Shown: positions 13,201 through 27,800, counted from the stretch's first letter. The stretch: 64,000 bases of DNA from Rotaria sp. Silwood1 (GCA_905250075.1 CAJNOP010000080.1:310001-374000), one strand, 5' to 3'. The notes: generated by a model from the letters alone, not told the origin. Numbers and translations: made by a program.

Positions 13201-13252
13201 AGGAAATAGAAAAACGTGCTTTCATTACATACAAACATTTCGTCGCTTAACA
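10223..13252. other. intergenic region between the two aminopeptidases
   Basis: About 3 kb of AT-rich sequence. It has a polyadenylation-like AATAAA near 10305 just after aminopeptidase 1, and an imperfect inverted repeat at 10445-11215. I see no supported gene; short frames at 11007-11225 (minus) and 11118-11411 (plus) lie within or beside the repeat arm and are probably chance. Confidence 0.55.
10445..11215. repeat. imperfect inverted repeat, intergenic
   Basis: Arms pair around an axis near 10837. CAGTAGT at 10464-10470 pairs with ACTACTG at 11201-11207, and AAAGTTATGATGGA (10606-10619) pairs exactly with 11056-11069; CACTTCACC near 10540 has a partner near 11120. The central part is poorly paired. 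It is probably a degenerate fold-back element. Confidence 0.65.
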
Positions 13253-16200
13253 ATGTCACGGATTATAGTTAGTGTTGTATTTTTTTGTACATCATTGATC
13301 ACTATTGGTCTACATGCTCGTCTTATACCTCAACAAATACAAGAGGTCAATACACTTTCTACACTATCAGATGAATCAACGATAGAAACAACTACAGATT
13401 TCGATCCATCAATATGTATTGAAGGTGAATGTAATCCACGTTTATTATCAAATTTAGAAGTTCACAGTTATGAATTAGAATATATCTATAATGATATTAG
13501 TGATATAACTGTACAAGGACATGTAACAATTAATTTTACACTTAAAGAACCTACTAATCAACTTATTTATCATGCAAAGCGAATGATTGAACTTGATGAA
13601 CCAGTACTTTATGAAGATGGTGTTCATCGTCTTGTTACAATGCGAACCTATTCACCACATGATTATGTTAGTTTACAACTTTTATCGAAAAATTCATTGT
13701 TTTCAGCCAATCAATATATTTTAAAACAAAAGTTTATTGTCAGTTTAATTTATGGTAATATAGGTTTTTATCAAACTCTATATAATGATGGTAATGGAAC
13801 AATAGGGTAAAGACATGTTTTTTTTCGCATAGACATTTAGAATTTTACGTTGTTGTTTTTTATTCCTATAGAAAATTATTAGCTTCAAAATTTCAACCAA
13901 CTGATGCTCGAAAAGCATTTCCTTGTTTTGATGAACCAGAATTTAAAGCTGTCTTCAAAATAAGTATTCTCCATCCGGAAGATACTATTGCTATAGCAAA
14001 TTTTCCAAGTGTATGTTTTTATAAAATATATTTTTTTCAACAAGTTATTATTTTTAATAGATTGAACAAACTATTGAAAATAATTTACGTCGAACAACTT
14101 TTGCTGATACATTTCGTATGAGTACTTATTTGGCTGCTTGGGCTATTCTTCCTAATACATATGGGCAATTAACCAATAATGACGATAAACCAAAAGTATA
14201 TATATATATATGGAATCTTTAAAGAATATTTTTATTTTTAATAATATATTTATTCTAGATAACAGTATGGGCTCGTCGTGAACCGACAGATAAAGGTCAT
14301 ACTGCATTAGCACTTGAAGTAGCTCTTAATTCTGTTTCATTCTTTACCGATTATTTCAATACATCAGAAGCTGTTACACCTAAAATTGGTAACTATATCG
14401 AATTTCTATATAAATATTCTGATTTAAAACTGTCTAATAAGATCTTTTGGCTGTACCGGATTTTGCATCGGGTGCAATGGAAAATTGGGGTTTAGTATCA
14501 TTTCGTGAAGATCGTATAATATTTAATGAAAAAATTGCATCAATAATTCAAAAACAACAATTAGGAGAAACAATGGCACATGAAATAGCTCATTTTTGTA
14601 AGCTTTATTAAATTTAAAATAAGCTATAAAAATCATGTTTATATACATAGGGTTTGGTAATTATGTAACATGTAAATGGTGGGATGATCTTTGGTTAAAT
14701 GAAGCTATGGCTACTTGGCTTTCATATAAGCCATTCAAAACTTATTATCCTGATTGGAATATGGTAGAATAAGTTATTTTTTGATTATTTTCTAACTAAA
14801 ATTGAAGAATATTTTTGTCTGAAGGAATTACAAGCATTAACTGAAGAAGTCATTCCTGTTATGTGGGATGATGCAAAACCATCATCACATCCAGTTGTTG
14901 TTCAAAATGTAACAAGTGCTGCTGAAATAACTAGTTTATTTGATTCTATAACATATTCAAAAGGTGCAAGTATATTACGTATGTTAGAAAAAATAGTTGG
15001 TGCAAATACATTTCGTGATGGTTTACGAGATTATTTAAAAATGAATGCATTTAATATTGGTGATCCAAGTATATTTTATAATAATTTATTTAAAAATATA
15101 AGTGGAGAAACATTTATGAAAAATTGGCTTCAAGAATTAAATTATCCAATATTACATGTTGATTTAAAAGTTAATGATAATGGTACACATATTACATTTA
15201 ATCAATCACGTTTTATTATTTCAAATACTCTTGATGTATCGAATCTAAATGAGAATTATCGATGGATGATTAATATTCAATGTGTATTAGGTATAATAAA
15301 CTATTTTTATCAACATTAATTTCTAAGAAATAAGTATCTATTTGTTTTTATTTATTTATTTTTTTACATAGGTGGTAATTATTCAGATTCTGATATAACT
15401 AATCTTGGTGAAGATACAATTGATTTTATTCTTGAAACAGAACAAGAAACTCAATTTTTGCCTGGAAAATTTTATACATGGATAAAATGTAATCGAGATT
15501 TTCAAGGTTTTTTTGTTACTAAATATTCATCAGATTTATCAACATTATCAAGTTGGCAACGTTTTTCATCCGTATTAGAAGCAGAGCCAACAGTAAGTTT
15601 AAAATAAATTTTTTTAAAATTTTTGTCTCATTAATCTTTTCGTTTTTCTTTGTAAAAAAAAAAATAGTTTTTTTCTGATGAAGATAAAGTTAATTTACTT
15701 CAAGATTCATTTTTACTTGCTTATAGAGGTTTAATTGATTATATTGAACCATTACGTATTTTCAGTTCATTAACAAATATAAAAAGTAAACAATATGTTA
15801 TATGGTGTACATTTCAATGGCATTGGGATCTAGTAACTGATTTAGTTCAACATTTACCTAATACATGGAAAAAATTTCAAGTTAGAAGATATAAAATTTT
15901 GTTTGACACTTCTTTTTTTTTTCACTTTCTTTATTTATAGGATTTTGCAATTAAACGAATTCTATCATCTGGAACAACAATTGATGATATTCTAAAGATA
16001 AATTCAACTGATGATCATAATACAAAGTAGAATTAAGAAAATTTCTCATGTTTAGTTTCGAGATAATAAAGAACTAGTTAATACTAGAACGAGTCAAAAC
16101 GACATATATTCATGTATTATATCAGAACTAGACAAAATAATCGTACTTGTACTGAAAGAATTGAGTACTCGATATCCTAGATAAACATGCATTATATCAA

Positions 16201-19066
16201 AATGATGCTTGAAAAAATTGTAGTTAATGTTTTTCGAGGATCAAATAAAAAGTTGATTTCTTTTTTCTTTATTTTTATACGTATATGTATCGAGATAACT
16301 GCATAGACGCCATGCCACGACTGACATTATTTTTTAGTCAATAAAAGTTTTGAAGTGTTCATTTCATATAATTATTTTTCAATAAAATGTAGTTAATGCT
16401 CTAGACCGATGACAATCTCATCCTCACATTCTTTCATGCCTTCACTCATACAATGAGATGTCGTCACTGTCAATAAGATCAATTAGTTAAAGAATCATTG
16501 GCATATATAAGAACCAAAGTATAATGTACAAGGCAAATAATATAGATTACAATATTAGGTGAGGAAAATAGCATTAATGAATGCGTTGTTTTTCAACGGT
16601 CACATGCATCCCATTTCTTAGTTGCTCTGATCATACATTAATCTGTTTGATCTGTAGAAAGAAAATATTAAATATGGATCATGTAGAGAAACACTCAAGA
16701 CACGATAATGAATAATCAATACTCGAAAAACAAATGGTGATCACAAGTACTTTTACTCATATACCATGTTATAATAACAAACATACTCTTGTTTCTTTGT
16801 CCTGTTTCACTAGTAATATAATATGTAATTGGTAACCGATTCATCTTTGTATATTGTATAGTTCTTCTTTCTTTTCGTATACATGATTCATTCTCCCTAA
16901 ATAGAATAAATTTGTTATTGTAATATTACGGACCAATTAGGATGTGGGTGTTCATAAATAGAAAACTCTTACCTATGCCTTTCTCTTGATAATAAAGCAA
17001 AAAATTTGGTAGAGCTTGATGCTTTGCAATGGTGAAAATAATTCACTTTATCTTAAGAAAAATCTTTATCTTTTACTATATGATCTTTGTCCGAAATACT
17101 TGTCAGTGCCAGCTACATAAGGTCTTATTGAAAGAATATTTTCTTAAAGCGACTTTGTAATGCGTCCATATTGCCAATCGTTAACCCCAAAAACAATATA
17201 AACACTTGAATTCTACAATGTCTCGTTCTCAAAATTGATCGGTTATTTCTGAGACTATTTATCAAAGATTCTCTAGTGAAGTCGTGGGCAACTTACTTTT
17301 ACGTATTCATACTCGAGAAAGTTCGTGCTTGGTCAGCTCTGGATTATGTATTGATTAAGAATTTCAAAACTCTTCTTTTAGCCAGTGAGAAAACTATCTA
17401 TAAGAAAACGTTTGCGAATGTCTAAGAGTTTGTTAATGTAAAGTACAACAAATATTCAAATTGAATAATCTATTCTATTTTAATAGATTATTGAAAGGTT
17501 TACAATTTTCATTTCTTTGTCGAATGGGTTATAAAGATGCTATTGAACGAGCAAGTGCATTATTTAAATCAATACCTGTTGAATATTTTAATGGTAGTAA
17601 TGTTGATATCCAGTAATGATAAAAATTTTGAAAAGAAAAATTATTTTTTAGTTAAATTTTATTTTTAGAATTGGTTCAGATTTCTTATCAACAGTTTATA
17701 TATGCCATTTAAAGAATGATGATAATGAAACTGATTGGAACATGATGTATAATTATTACAAAACTGCAGTAGCACCACAAGAACAAACGCGTGCTTTAGT
17801 TGCTATTAGTTCAACTAATAATAAAGAACGTTTAATTCGGTAAAAACTGATAGTACATTCCTAGTAGAATTAAAATGTGAAACAGCATGTAGTTATTGCT
17901 GCTAATTACAGCAAGGTTATTTTATTTTATCTATTTTGAGACATATTTCATCATTATCTTTTTACTTAATCCTTTAGATATGAAATAACGATGTAGTTTA
18001 TATATTATCACGAGATGCTATTCCTATATGGTTTGTGATTGGAGATGTGCAGGACTAATTTTGGTCTCAATCCTAGTCATCGAGATTTGAATTATCTGAA
18101 AGAGAAATTGCTGAGACTAGGACTTAACATATGAGAAAAAGGTGTTCTAATCTGAATTGAACATTGTAGTTAAAGACTTTAACGTTTTAAGCGATTTATC
18201 TTATAGATCATCAATCAGAGCTTAATTAAAGAGAGATGACCCCAAAAAGTACTAGTCTTCGACTGAATAAATAAAAAACCGAGTATCAAAGAATTTTTTT
18301 GGATGACATACGAATTAACTCTAGAACACATTTCTCTAGATCAATTAGGACTGGTAATATGGTCGGAACCTGAACCAAAAAAGTGATCGCGCAAATCTTT
18401 ATCTGTGATCGTTTTATCAACATCTGACACGAAAAACTGAGGATATGGCTAAGACATCTGTCAAGATTAGAGCTCCTCGAGTTCAAGTTTTCATCCTTAT
18501 ACTTCAATGCTCTTTTTACATCGTGTTTCACAAAAATTTTCGAATAAGCGTATATTTTTATTTATTTATATAGATTACTCAATGAAGGCTTAGAAAGTGG
18601 ACCGAAAAAAATCAAAAGACAAGATTTTTTTGCTATGATTGCTTATATGAGTCGTCATCCAACTGGACGTGAAGTAGCATGGACATTTTATAAAAAAAAA
18701 TTTCAAAAACTTGTTAATATGTCAGTAGTCAAAGAAGTATATACATATATAAAAAGGACTGTTTTTCTTCTTCAGTTTTACACTAGAAAATCGTCGATTG
18801 GGTATAACTATTAATTCAATTGCACGTTCATTTCAAAATGAGTCGTATCTTGAAGAAGTAAAATATTTACTTTGAGAAAAAAAATACACATTTTTAATAT
18901 TTATTTATCATTTTAGATGAATCAATTATTTTCAGATTATCCGAATGCAGGTGCTGGAGCATCCGCACGTAAACAAGCCGTTGATCAAGTAAATATGAAT
19001 ATTCATTGGGTCAGATCAAGAGAACAAAGTCTACTTAATGCACTTGAAACATTATCTCGATCATAA
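13253..19066 (+). CDS. M1-family aminopeptidase N-like zinc metallopeptidase, secreted
   Basis: Removes N-terminal residues from peptides (family function). Fifteen exons: 13253-13806, 13872-14010, 14061-14195, 14259-14388, 14442-14597, 14651-14763, 14825-15290, 15372-15592, 15668-15880, 15941-16026, 17487-17612, 17669-17839, 18574-18720, 18776-18857, 18917-19066; 962 residues, the usual M1 size. I chose the ATG at 13253 because it begins a classical signal peptide ([19 protein letters not shown]); upstream codons in frame lack an ATG. Active-site motifs are intact: GAMENWG near residue 332, HEIAHFWFG near 366 with WLNEA supplying the third zinc ligand, and the transition-state Tyr in [12 protein letters not shown]. 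No membrane anchor or GPI signal is obvious, so it is probably released. Intron 10 (16027-17486) is long, at the same position as in the paralogue, which supports tandem duplication. Confidence 0.92.
16027..17486 (+). other. long intron 10 of aminopeptidase 2
   Basis: This 1.46-kb intron is AT-rich and has no coding potential I can support. A small hairpin is possible near 16409-16468 (the ATCTCAT and ATGAGAT blocks face each other). Intron 12 (17840-18573) is likewise empty to my eye. Confidence 0.5.
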
Positions 19067-20385
19067 TTATTTAACCGTTTTCTATATCATTAGTTTTTAC
19101 ATAGTTTTTATGTGGTGCTGTTTATATATATATAATATAATGGAGTGTAATAAACATGTAATAATATGGCTTTGTTTTTAATTTTGAATAAAGAACTTTT
19201 TTCTTTGGATTGAATAATATTTTAATAGCATATTTTTCTGTCGAGAATATCCGTATAATTATTGATATGGGGTGTGGGCGTGTCACAATAAATCAGACTA
19301 ATTTTATATGCAAATTCTCTATCATTTAGTGTTCATATAGCAAAAGATGGAGAATTTCAAACTCTACAAAACTGTTTATTTCACTTTTGCAAAACACTTT
19401 TTTAAATTTCGAAACAACTAACACACCGTGGTGCACTACATATTAATAGTGTAGAACTAAAAACAAACGAAAAAAAGAGTGATATCACTATTGAGAAATT
19501 CACTAAGTTTCTAGAAAACATGAAAATATTCTCGATGGAATCGTTTATCTTTCTAATATTTAAACACTATTGTGCCTGCAATAAATTCAGAACACAATAA
19601 AAGAAAAAAAAACGTAGTTTGACATTTACTTTAGGGCCTACTTAGTTTTTCATGACCGTTAGCGAAAACATGTTGCACTGCGATTCACCAGCCAGATATT
19701 TTTTAAGAGAACGAAATTCTACATTTTTTTAGTGTCTGAATAAGAACTTTGTAATTAAAGTCCAACTCAAAACAAAACTTCATTGCTTACAAAAACTTCC
19801 TGAAACCATCACGAAGAATATTTTCAAGAGTTTTTCAACTTCCCAGTAAAGCTTGAACATTTGAAAGTAGATCAACCAAATAAAGGAAAAATTCTCTATC
19901 TTCTGTTATGAAATCTTTTGCTTTCGAACTGCTTTAAAATTTTGAAAAGCATAAAACAACGATGCGTTGTAGTGGGAATATACAAGGTATATAAATGTTT
20001 GAATTATCATGCAATAGTAAAATGTTCCTTGAGAAAGGGAAGTTCTTAACTTTTTAAAGCTGGAAACTTTCTATCTTTTAGAATATGAATGAATATTTTG
20101 TATGAATTTTTCATGCAAGGAAAATAGTATTTTCACAAAGAAAAAAGTTTCTTTCGTATTTTCATTAGACGAAAATTCTCAACGTTTTGTTTTTTTTTTT
20201 GATTAAAAATTCTAAATAGTAATTAATAAAATTATATTTTTCTTAGAGCAAATGAAACTGATGCCGCATATTAATCTAATCCATTATAATCTATGTATTC
20301 AATGCAGTGGATTAAGAGTTTTTACATTTTTTTATATTATTCTCTGAGAATGTTTAACATTTCGAATATTTGATATTAATTACAA

Positions 20386-20875
20386 CCCAAGCAGACAAAC
20401 ATTTTCAAAAACGCGTTTAAACGCATAAGAAAGGGCTTAAAATCCATAAAAAGTGGACGTGTTTGGCTCACAATCGCAGTTCCCGACTGTCAGCGAAAAA
20501 CGACCACTTTTTGTCCTTTTTGTGCGTTTAAACGCGTTTTCGGCAAAAAAACGGTGATAAACGCGTGTAAACGCATAAGACGATCATAAAAAGTTGTCAT
20601 CTTTTTCATGCTCATAAATCACAATCATAATTACAATCACAGTTCACGAAAAGGAAAAAGATAACTACTTTTTATGTTCTTTTTATGCGTTTATACGAGT
20701 TTACAAGCGTGTTGTTACTGAAAACACGTTTAAACGCACAAAAAGGACAAAAAGTGGTCGTTTTTCGCTGACAGTCGGGAACCGCGATTGTGAGCTAAAC
20801 ACGTCCACTTTTTATGGATTTTAAGCCCTTTTTTATGCCTTTAAACGCGTTTTTGAAAATGTTTGTCTGCTTGGG
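20386..20875. mobile_element. fold-back (palindromic) non-autonomous transposon, ~490 bp
   Basis: The element begins CCCAAGCAGACAAACATTTT and ends with the complement AAAATGTTTGTCTGCTTGGG. The arms of about 245 bp are nearly identical in inverted orientation around an axis near 20631. Inside each arm, variants of the self-complementary 12-mer GCGTTTAAACGC recur together with an AAAAAGTGG-type block, giving a nested palindromic pattern. It encodes no protein. The high arm identity implies recent insertion or maintained symmetry. I see no clear target-site duplication at the flanks. Confidence 0.85.
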
Positions 20876-21061
20876 AACTAGTCATTACATTTATTCGATA
20901 AATAATAAAAACAAAAAGATTATGAAATTAATTGAACAAAGAAAATATCAAAATTAAGCTTATATTTCAATTTCAATTTTTCAATTCAGTATTCTTAATA
21001 TCTATGAAAATTCTAAGGAAACAAATTGTGATGATTGTCATGAACTAATTATCGCCGAGTG

Positions 21062-21071
21062 NNNNNNNNNN
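21062..21071. other. assembly gap (10 N)
   Basis: A run of ten undetermined bases in the intergenic region upstream of the RdRP gene. Confidence 0.99.
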
Positions 21072-21835
21072 TTGAATGGTTTTTAAGCGTTCTCTTTTTC
21101 TTCATTTGGATAAAAAAAAAATGCGCAATAGCTGAAAGATGTCTCTTTAAAATCGTAATTAGTTTTTGTCAACAAAAGAACTTACATTGGTAAATTTTTT
21201 TTTCCAAATGAAATTTATTTGTAGTTGTCATACTAGAAATCGTTCATTAGATATTAAAACATTTTTCCCACCCAGAGTATTGCACATGATTTGTGTAATA
21301 ATTGGAAGCGAAATATATTATGTCAAGTCAAACTTTTTTTTAATGTTCTTCTCACGTATTTTTTTTTCCCACTCATAATAATAGAAAATGTGACTCGATT
21401 TTAAATAGACATATTTATCAATTCGCTTTTTTTTGTTGAGGCGACTACCATGAATTTTTTTTTTCATTCGCATTACCTATAGCAAGTAATAAAGATTTCC
21501 CAACAGTGGTTTTGCCGTATTCATACGGCGTCTTTAAGCAATAGAAAAAACCAACATTGAAATATGTTAAGTACCGACGCGTCAGTTGGATTTTTCACTT
21601 ATTAGTAACCGAAAAAAACTCCAATTGCATTATATACATACAGGTGTCTTTTCTGATTTAAGATTATACGTCTTCTTCGACACATATTATAAGACAAGTT
21701 TACTTGTGGGCAAAATTAAGTGAAAGTTCATATAAAATCAAGATAGTGACCGAATACATAAACTTTTAATAAAATTAGTATTTTTATTCATTTTTTGTCC
21801 TCAATATTTTTTGAAATATATTTTCATTTACAAAT

Positions 21836-24800
21836 ATGGACGAAAAAGTATACTGTCGATTTAAACATATACCATCGAAGAGAGACGGTGAACAAATTGC
21901 AGCAAATATAAAAACGTACGTTTTCTTTTCTTATATTATTTCAGTCTTATATTTTCAATACTTTATTTTAGGTTTGTCAATCCAAAAGTATTTGATGAAT
22001 CAGGTATAAAAAATTGTGGAAAAGGCGGAAATGATACAATCGATTTTAAAGTTACTCGTGAAGAAGTCAATAATATTCGTAACAATCTTACTCGCGTATT
22101 GCCAAGCATAGATTCACCTGTATGGTTTTCTATTCTTTCGGATCCTCTTCATTTGCTTATACCACGTTCATTAATAACGGTTGATGATATTAGACATGAA
22201 GGATCAACATTTCGTGCAACATGTCAATTCGGTTCACTCCGATCTTATAATCAATTTTATTCACATGTTCCATTTGATAATAAAATTGCTCAACTTTCAT
22301 TTAAACCAACAGGATCCATACCAAACAGTTTATTTATTGAATTTGATAAAATACGTATAGTAATTTCATTTGATTCGATTCAAAAAAGAAATATTGTAGT
22401 TAATAAAGAAAATGCAAAGAATGGAGTCTATGTATTACTATCACTTAAATATTTACCAAACATTTATCGATTGGAATCAGTCAAAGATGAAGATAATGAT
22501 GATGAAAATTCAGATAAGAAACAAGTTCGGTAGGATTATCAAAATAATTGTTCTTTTTTTTTTTTCTTAAACATTTTTTAATTTTTAGACTATGTGCTGA
22601 TGAAGAAAATGTTTCATTTATTCAAGAAATAGTGCATTGTTCTGATGTAGTTTTTCATTTTACACCATCTCCAGATATACCTTGGTTGTTTCTTTCTCAT
22701 TTTTTAATATCTGATTCACACGCATATGAACTTAATTTTTCTTGTTTCAAAATATCTGATTGGTCAAAAGAAAATAATAAAAATCAAAGACCAAATCCAT
22801 TTAATTTTAATAATGCTTCATTTCAAGATCGTTATAGTTTACAAATGCTTATCTCACTTGGATATGTATTTCGAGATAAATGGGCACAATTAACTGATCA
22901 AGAATTAAATTGGCATAAATGGAATGTTAATGAACGTCATGCTTTATGTTGTTTTGCTGTTGAACAATTAAGTAAAGATCATGGATACGATTTAACACGA
23001 ACCGAATATGATTATAATGAAAGAAGAAAAAAAACAAAAAAATCTGATAATGATATGGACGACAAGGCTATGTTAATTGACGATAGAAAACGACTTAAAG
23101 TTGCTTTTTGTACATTAACACCATTAAAAATTATTTTTCAACCATTTGAAGTTACAACTGGAAGTCGAGCTTTAAGAAATCCTCAGTAAGTTTATTTTAT
23201 AATTGTTGTTTTTCTTTTTTATTATTATTAAAATTAATAAATTTTTATATAGATTTGGTGGTGTTGAACGATTTCTACTTGTACATTTGCGTGATGAAGA
23301 TAATCGACTATTACGTGTTTCTAATAAGAGTATTGAAAAACGAGTAAGAAATTCAATGCAAAATGGTATTGAATTATTTAAAAGAAAATTTAAATATATG
23401 GGTGCAAGTACAGGTCAAATGAAACAGATGTCTTATTGGTTCATGGATTTACCTCCTAATATAAAGAATATTACAGAAGCACATCAAAAACTAGGAACAT
23501 TTGATGATATTAAAAATATTGCTACTTATATTGCTCGTGTTGGCCAATATTTTTCCACGACATGGCCCATAAATGTAAGTTTTAATTTTTCGAGATGTTC
23601 ATTGTTTGTATTAAATAACTTATATGTATCATTTTTTTTTGTAGATTACATTGACGAAAGTAGAAAACAAAAATGCTATACGTCCAAACGGTGAATTAAA
23701 TTATGTTTTTGAAATTAATGATATTGAAAGAAATAAATATTGTTTTACGGATGGTGTCGGTAAAATATCATGGGGTTTAGCTGGACGTGTAGCTCAAAAA
23801 ATGAATATTCCAATTTTTTGCCAAGTTTGTTTAAAAGATTCAAATTTAATATTTATGTATTTAATTCTATTTTAGGAAGATATTCCATCAGCATTTCAAA
23901 TACGTGTAGCTGGTTGTAAAGGTATGGTAGCTATTGATCCAGAGTCAACATTAAATGATTATTATATTTGTGTACGTTCATCAATGATTAAATTTCCAAG
24001 TAATGATTGGAATTTAGAAATATGTGAATATGCTCGACCAAGTAAAATATTAACATTTACTAATTGTTACATTTTTTTTAATATAATATATGATTATTTA
24101 GTGCCATTAACATTAAATAATCAAGTTATTCGACTTTTAAGTGATTTAGGAAATCCAAATGGTGCATTTATTGCTCTTCAAAATCAAGGTTTTACTCAAT
24201 GGGAAGTTCCGGAAGAACAACAACCAAGTGTTATTGATATTGCAGTACAGAAAAATATGTCTTATTCATTATCGTAAGTAATTAATTTTTCTACAAAAAG
24301 AGATTTGATACACTTAGATCTAGATTGATGGAATAGAGATCTTCATGTAGGAACATCTTGATATAAATGTACGTTAAGTAAAGTACTAGATAACTACAAC
24401 ACGTGATTCGAGATATAACAGCGATTCGTTTCACACAACTAATTTTTTTGTAATATAAAACTTGATTTTTATGCTTACGTATAAAGAAAAACCAATTTTG
24501 AGTAGGTTATATTTCATTGATTAAGTTCAGTTGAAAATGTATGTGCAATATTTTTGATTTTTCTACTAATGTCGTTTTCAAAAAGCCGTGGGTGTGGCAA
24601 TTTTTTGAATAACTTTAGAATGGAAACAGTCAGTGAGCTGCGGTTTTCACCGTTCGAAAGAGATGAAACCGGAGCGTTGTTTTGTTCAATATTGTATATA
24701 GATGAAATCGTTTTAAAATCAATTATTTCTCCAAAACATTTCAAAAACTGCATGAAAACTGTCTGTCGTTGCGATGAATTTTGGTTTTGATATGTGATTT

Positions 24801-27800
24801 AGATAGAGGAACTTCAAATCTATAGTTTCAGATATAAGGCGAATGATTATATTCACATTTTCTAATGTTAAGTAAATAAAATTCTCTATTTACTCGCTCG
24901 AAAAATATGAATTTCTCCTAATTTTTAAGCCAATTTTATCACTTTTTGTTAAAATTTCATCTCAACGGCAGATAATTTTTCTGCATTTTTTCGATATTTT
25001 ATAAAAACGGTTGATTTTAAAATGATTCCATCTTATACACTATTGGAGAAGAAGACGTTGTGATGTCTCTTCTTTCAAATGGTGAAAACCGCCGGTTCCT
25101 ACCTCTTTCCATTCTAGAGTTCTTCAAAAAACAACCACACCCATTGCTTTTTGAAAACGACAATAGGATAATTAATTACTACGATTAAAATTCTTTTTAA
25201 ACATATATTGACATATCTATCGACCTACTTAACGATACCTTTTGAAAGATCCATGGAGTGATGAAGTCTTGGTACTTTTCGTACCGTAACTTTTTAGGTT
25301 TAGTACAAAATCGAACAAAACGTTCCGAGTTTGCATCCGTATGAAAGACTTTTTTCGTCGCTATAAGTGAAATCATTTTAGAATGTTGGTGCCCAGTGTC
25401 ATTCTGCACAGCCATTCGTACCATTGGTATTAGATGACTGTTTGGATCATAATTACCATATGCTAATCATGTTACAAAGACATAGACAGACAAATACAGG
25501 TCGATTTCTGGTTCTAGATCGTATCCTTTTAGTGTACATGATAACCTTCGAGTAAATTCTACTTACTAGAAAATCGAATTAGCAAAACCTGAAAAAGTTT
25601 CAAATTATTATTAATTGTCGAGCGATTATATAATTTTTGAGAAAATGTTCGATTTTTTCATGAAGTAAAATTTCAATCCACTTTTCGAAAAAAATTATTT
25701 TCGAATGAACTGAAGAATCAAATACACGTTTTAATGGTGTTTTACTATGAATGCTAATTTTATAGAAAATCAATCTACATTACAGCGAGGAAAAAATCAA
25801 CACATTCTAGCTTACTGTATAATAATAAATACAAACAATAAATTATTTTCTCTTGATCATGAAGAGTAGTAAATATGGTTTTTTTTGCTGACAATATTTC
25901 CTATATTTCTTATGTTTTTGTTTTTGAACTATACATAGTCCTTTGTGTATCGTTCTTGCGTGGAATATTGATTTCTCAATTTAAAACACTTTTCTGATAT
26001 CAAAAGCGCTCGTTTTATATAATTTCATTTCTACTGGAACTTTTTCATAGTTAATTAAGTACATTAAAGCAATTCTCTAGTAGTTATGATGTCACTTTTG
26101 TATACAACCACATTCCGCTTTCATTATATTTACATAAGAATATTTGTAAGATAATTATGTTTTTTTTTATATGTTTGAAGTATGATTTCTCGAGTAAAGA
26201 CTAATTTTTTCTTAATTGTATATGTGGTCTTGATCTATGAGTAGAGTTAAGACTATACGTAAAATCAATATAGAGATGAAAGAACAATTTATTGTAAAGA
26301 GGCAAATTGATAATGGATATTCTGTTTTTGGGTAAATATTCAGCATATGAAATTAAGTACCGTACACTAGAAGTGTCGATATCACAGATGTCTATTGCGG
26401 CGGAAAATTTGTCGTTGTCGAAAAATTTTTCAAAAATCTCTTCTGTCACAGTACTAGATTAGCACAATTAGATTGAATCCTCCAGATTAATCATGATTTT
26501 GACTGTTGGAGTTGTCCATACTCAAATGGAGTGAAAGCTCATGCCATTTTACAATTTTCCTAAAAAAAGAAGCTGTCGCAATTCCGCCATTCAGATTGCT
26601 CACAACAGGTATCATTTACGTTTCTTTTTGCGTCAGTGAACAGTGAAAAAAGAGCAACTTTGTGGCAGTAAACTAATCGTATGTTTTGGTGATGCCGGAC
26701 ATAACAATACGAGGCTATATATAATATCATATTTTCACTATAGGTAGCCGTATATGTATCGTAATCTCACTACAACACGGTCATATTTCTGCATCAAGTA
26801 TTATAATGATGTCAGACCCGTTTACATATTGTATTTTCACCATAAACAGAAGTGTACACAGAGAATTTCTTTTCTCTGAGCATGGATGTCTCTGATCCAT
26901 ATGGATACGATCGTGATTTTCTAAGCAGAAAATAAAATCTTGAATATCAAAGTTTCTTCAATATCGTATTTTCACGAAAATAGAAATTTATTGTCGAGTT
27001 TGCATGAGCATTCCGAAAAAATTCTATCATGTTCTGTATAACCTACCTTCTATTTTACAGCATAAGGAATAAAGACATAAATGAATAAATTATTTTAGTA
27101 AAGACAATTTACTAACAAATCGTATACCTATCCCTCCAACAGATGGTCGAAATTTGTTTGGTATAGCAGACGAAACTGGTGAATTAGAATATGGTCAATG
27201 TTTCATACAATATTCAACATTAAATCCAACTACGAAAGGTCAAAGAAGATTTCACGTTGTTACTGGTAAATTTTGTATAAGTACTTAATATATTTGAAAG
27301 CTTTTTATTTTATCAAGGTACGATAATTGTTACAAAAAATCCATGCTTATGGCCCGGTGATTTCCGTCGATTGACAGCTGTTCGTAATGATAAATTAGAA
27401 GAATGTATGCGTGATGTAATCGTTTTTCCAACTAAAGGAGAACGTCCACATTCAAATGAAATATCTGGTTCAGATTTAGATGGTGATCAATATTGGGTTT
27501 ATTGGGGTGACCGTTTAAGGATTGAGAAACCTGTAGAACCATTATCATATACTGGAGCAAAAAAATCAGAAGTGCCATCAATTACTTCAGACATAATCAT
27601 CGAACATATTATTAAATCGTTTGGAGCTAGTATCATTTTAGGCATGATTGCAAATACACATACAGTTGTAGCTGATAAACATTCACAACATTCATTTTCA
27701 GACGAATGTAAAAAATTAGCAGAATTATTTTCAATTGCTGTTGATTCTCCCAAAACAGGACACTTTATTGATATGCAAGAACTTAGACCATTTCAAAAGA

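Larger units (their letters stand above)
19067..21835. other. intergenic region, aminopeptidase 2 to RdRP
   Basis: About 2.8 kb without a supported gene. It holds an AATAAA-type polyadenylation signal near 19187, the palindromic element at 20386-20875 and a 10-base assembly gap at 21062-21071. The last few hundred bases presumably carry the RdRP promoter. Confidence 0.6.

Noticed and set aside
13190..13252. Upstream in-frame extension of the second aminopeptidase
   Set aside because: It begins at a TTG codon; the ATG at 13253 gives a proper signal peptide.
16027..17486. Possible long inverted repeat in aminopeptidase 2 intron 10
   Set aside because: Comparing the two halves by eye gave no run of pairing better than chance, unlike the other listed repeats.
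24042..24101. Read-through of the 60-nt RdRP intron 6, which is a multiple of three and has no stop
   Set aside because: The stretch would add a hydrophobic segment absent from the family, and both splice sites fit consensus, so I treat it as an intron.
24514..24790. Two opposite frames inside RdRP intron 7
   Set aside because: They coincide with an inverted-repeat arm and look non-coding.
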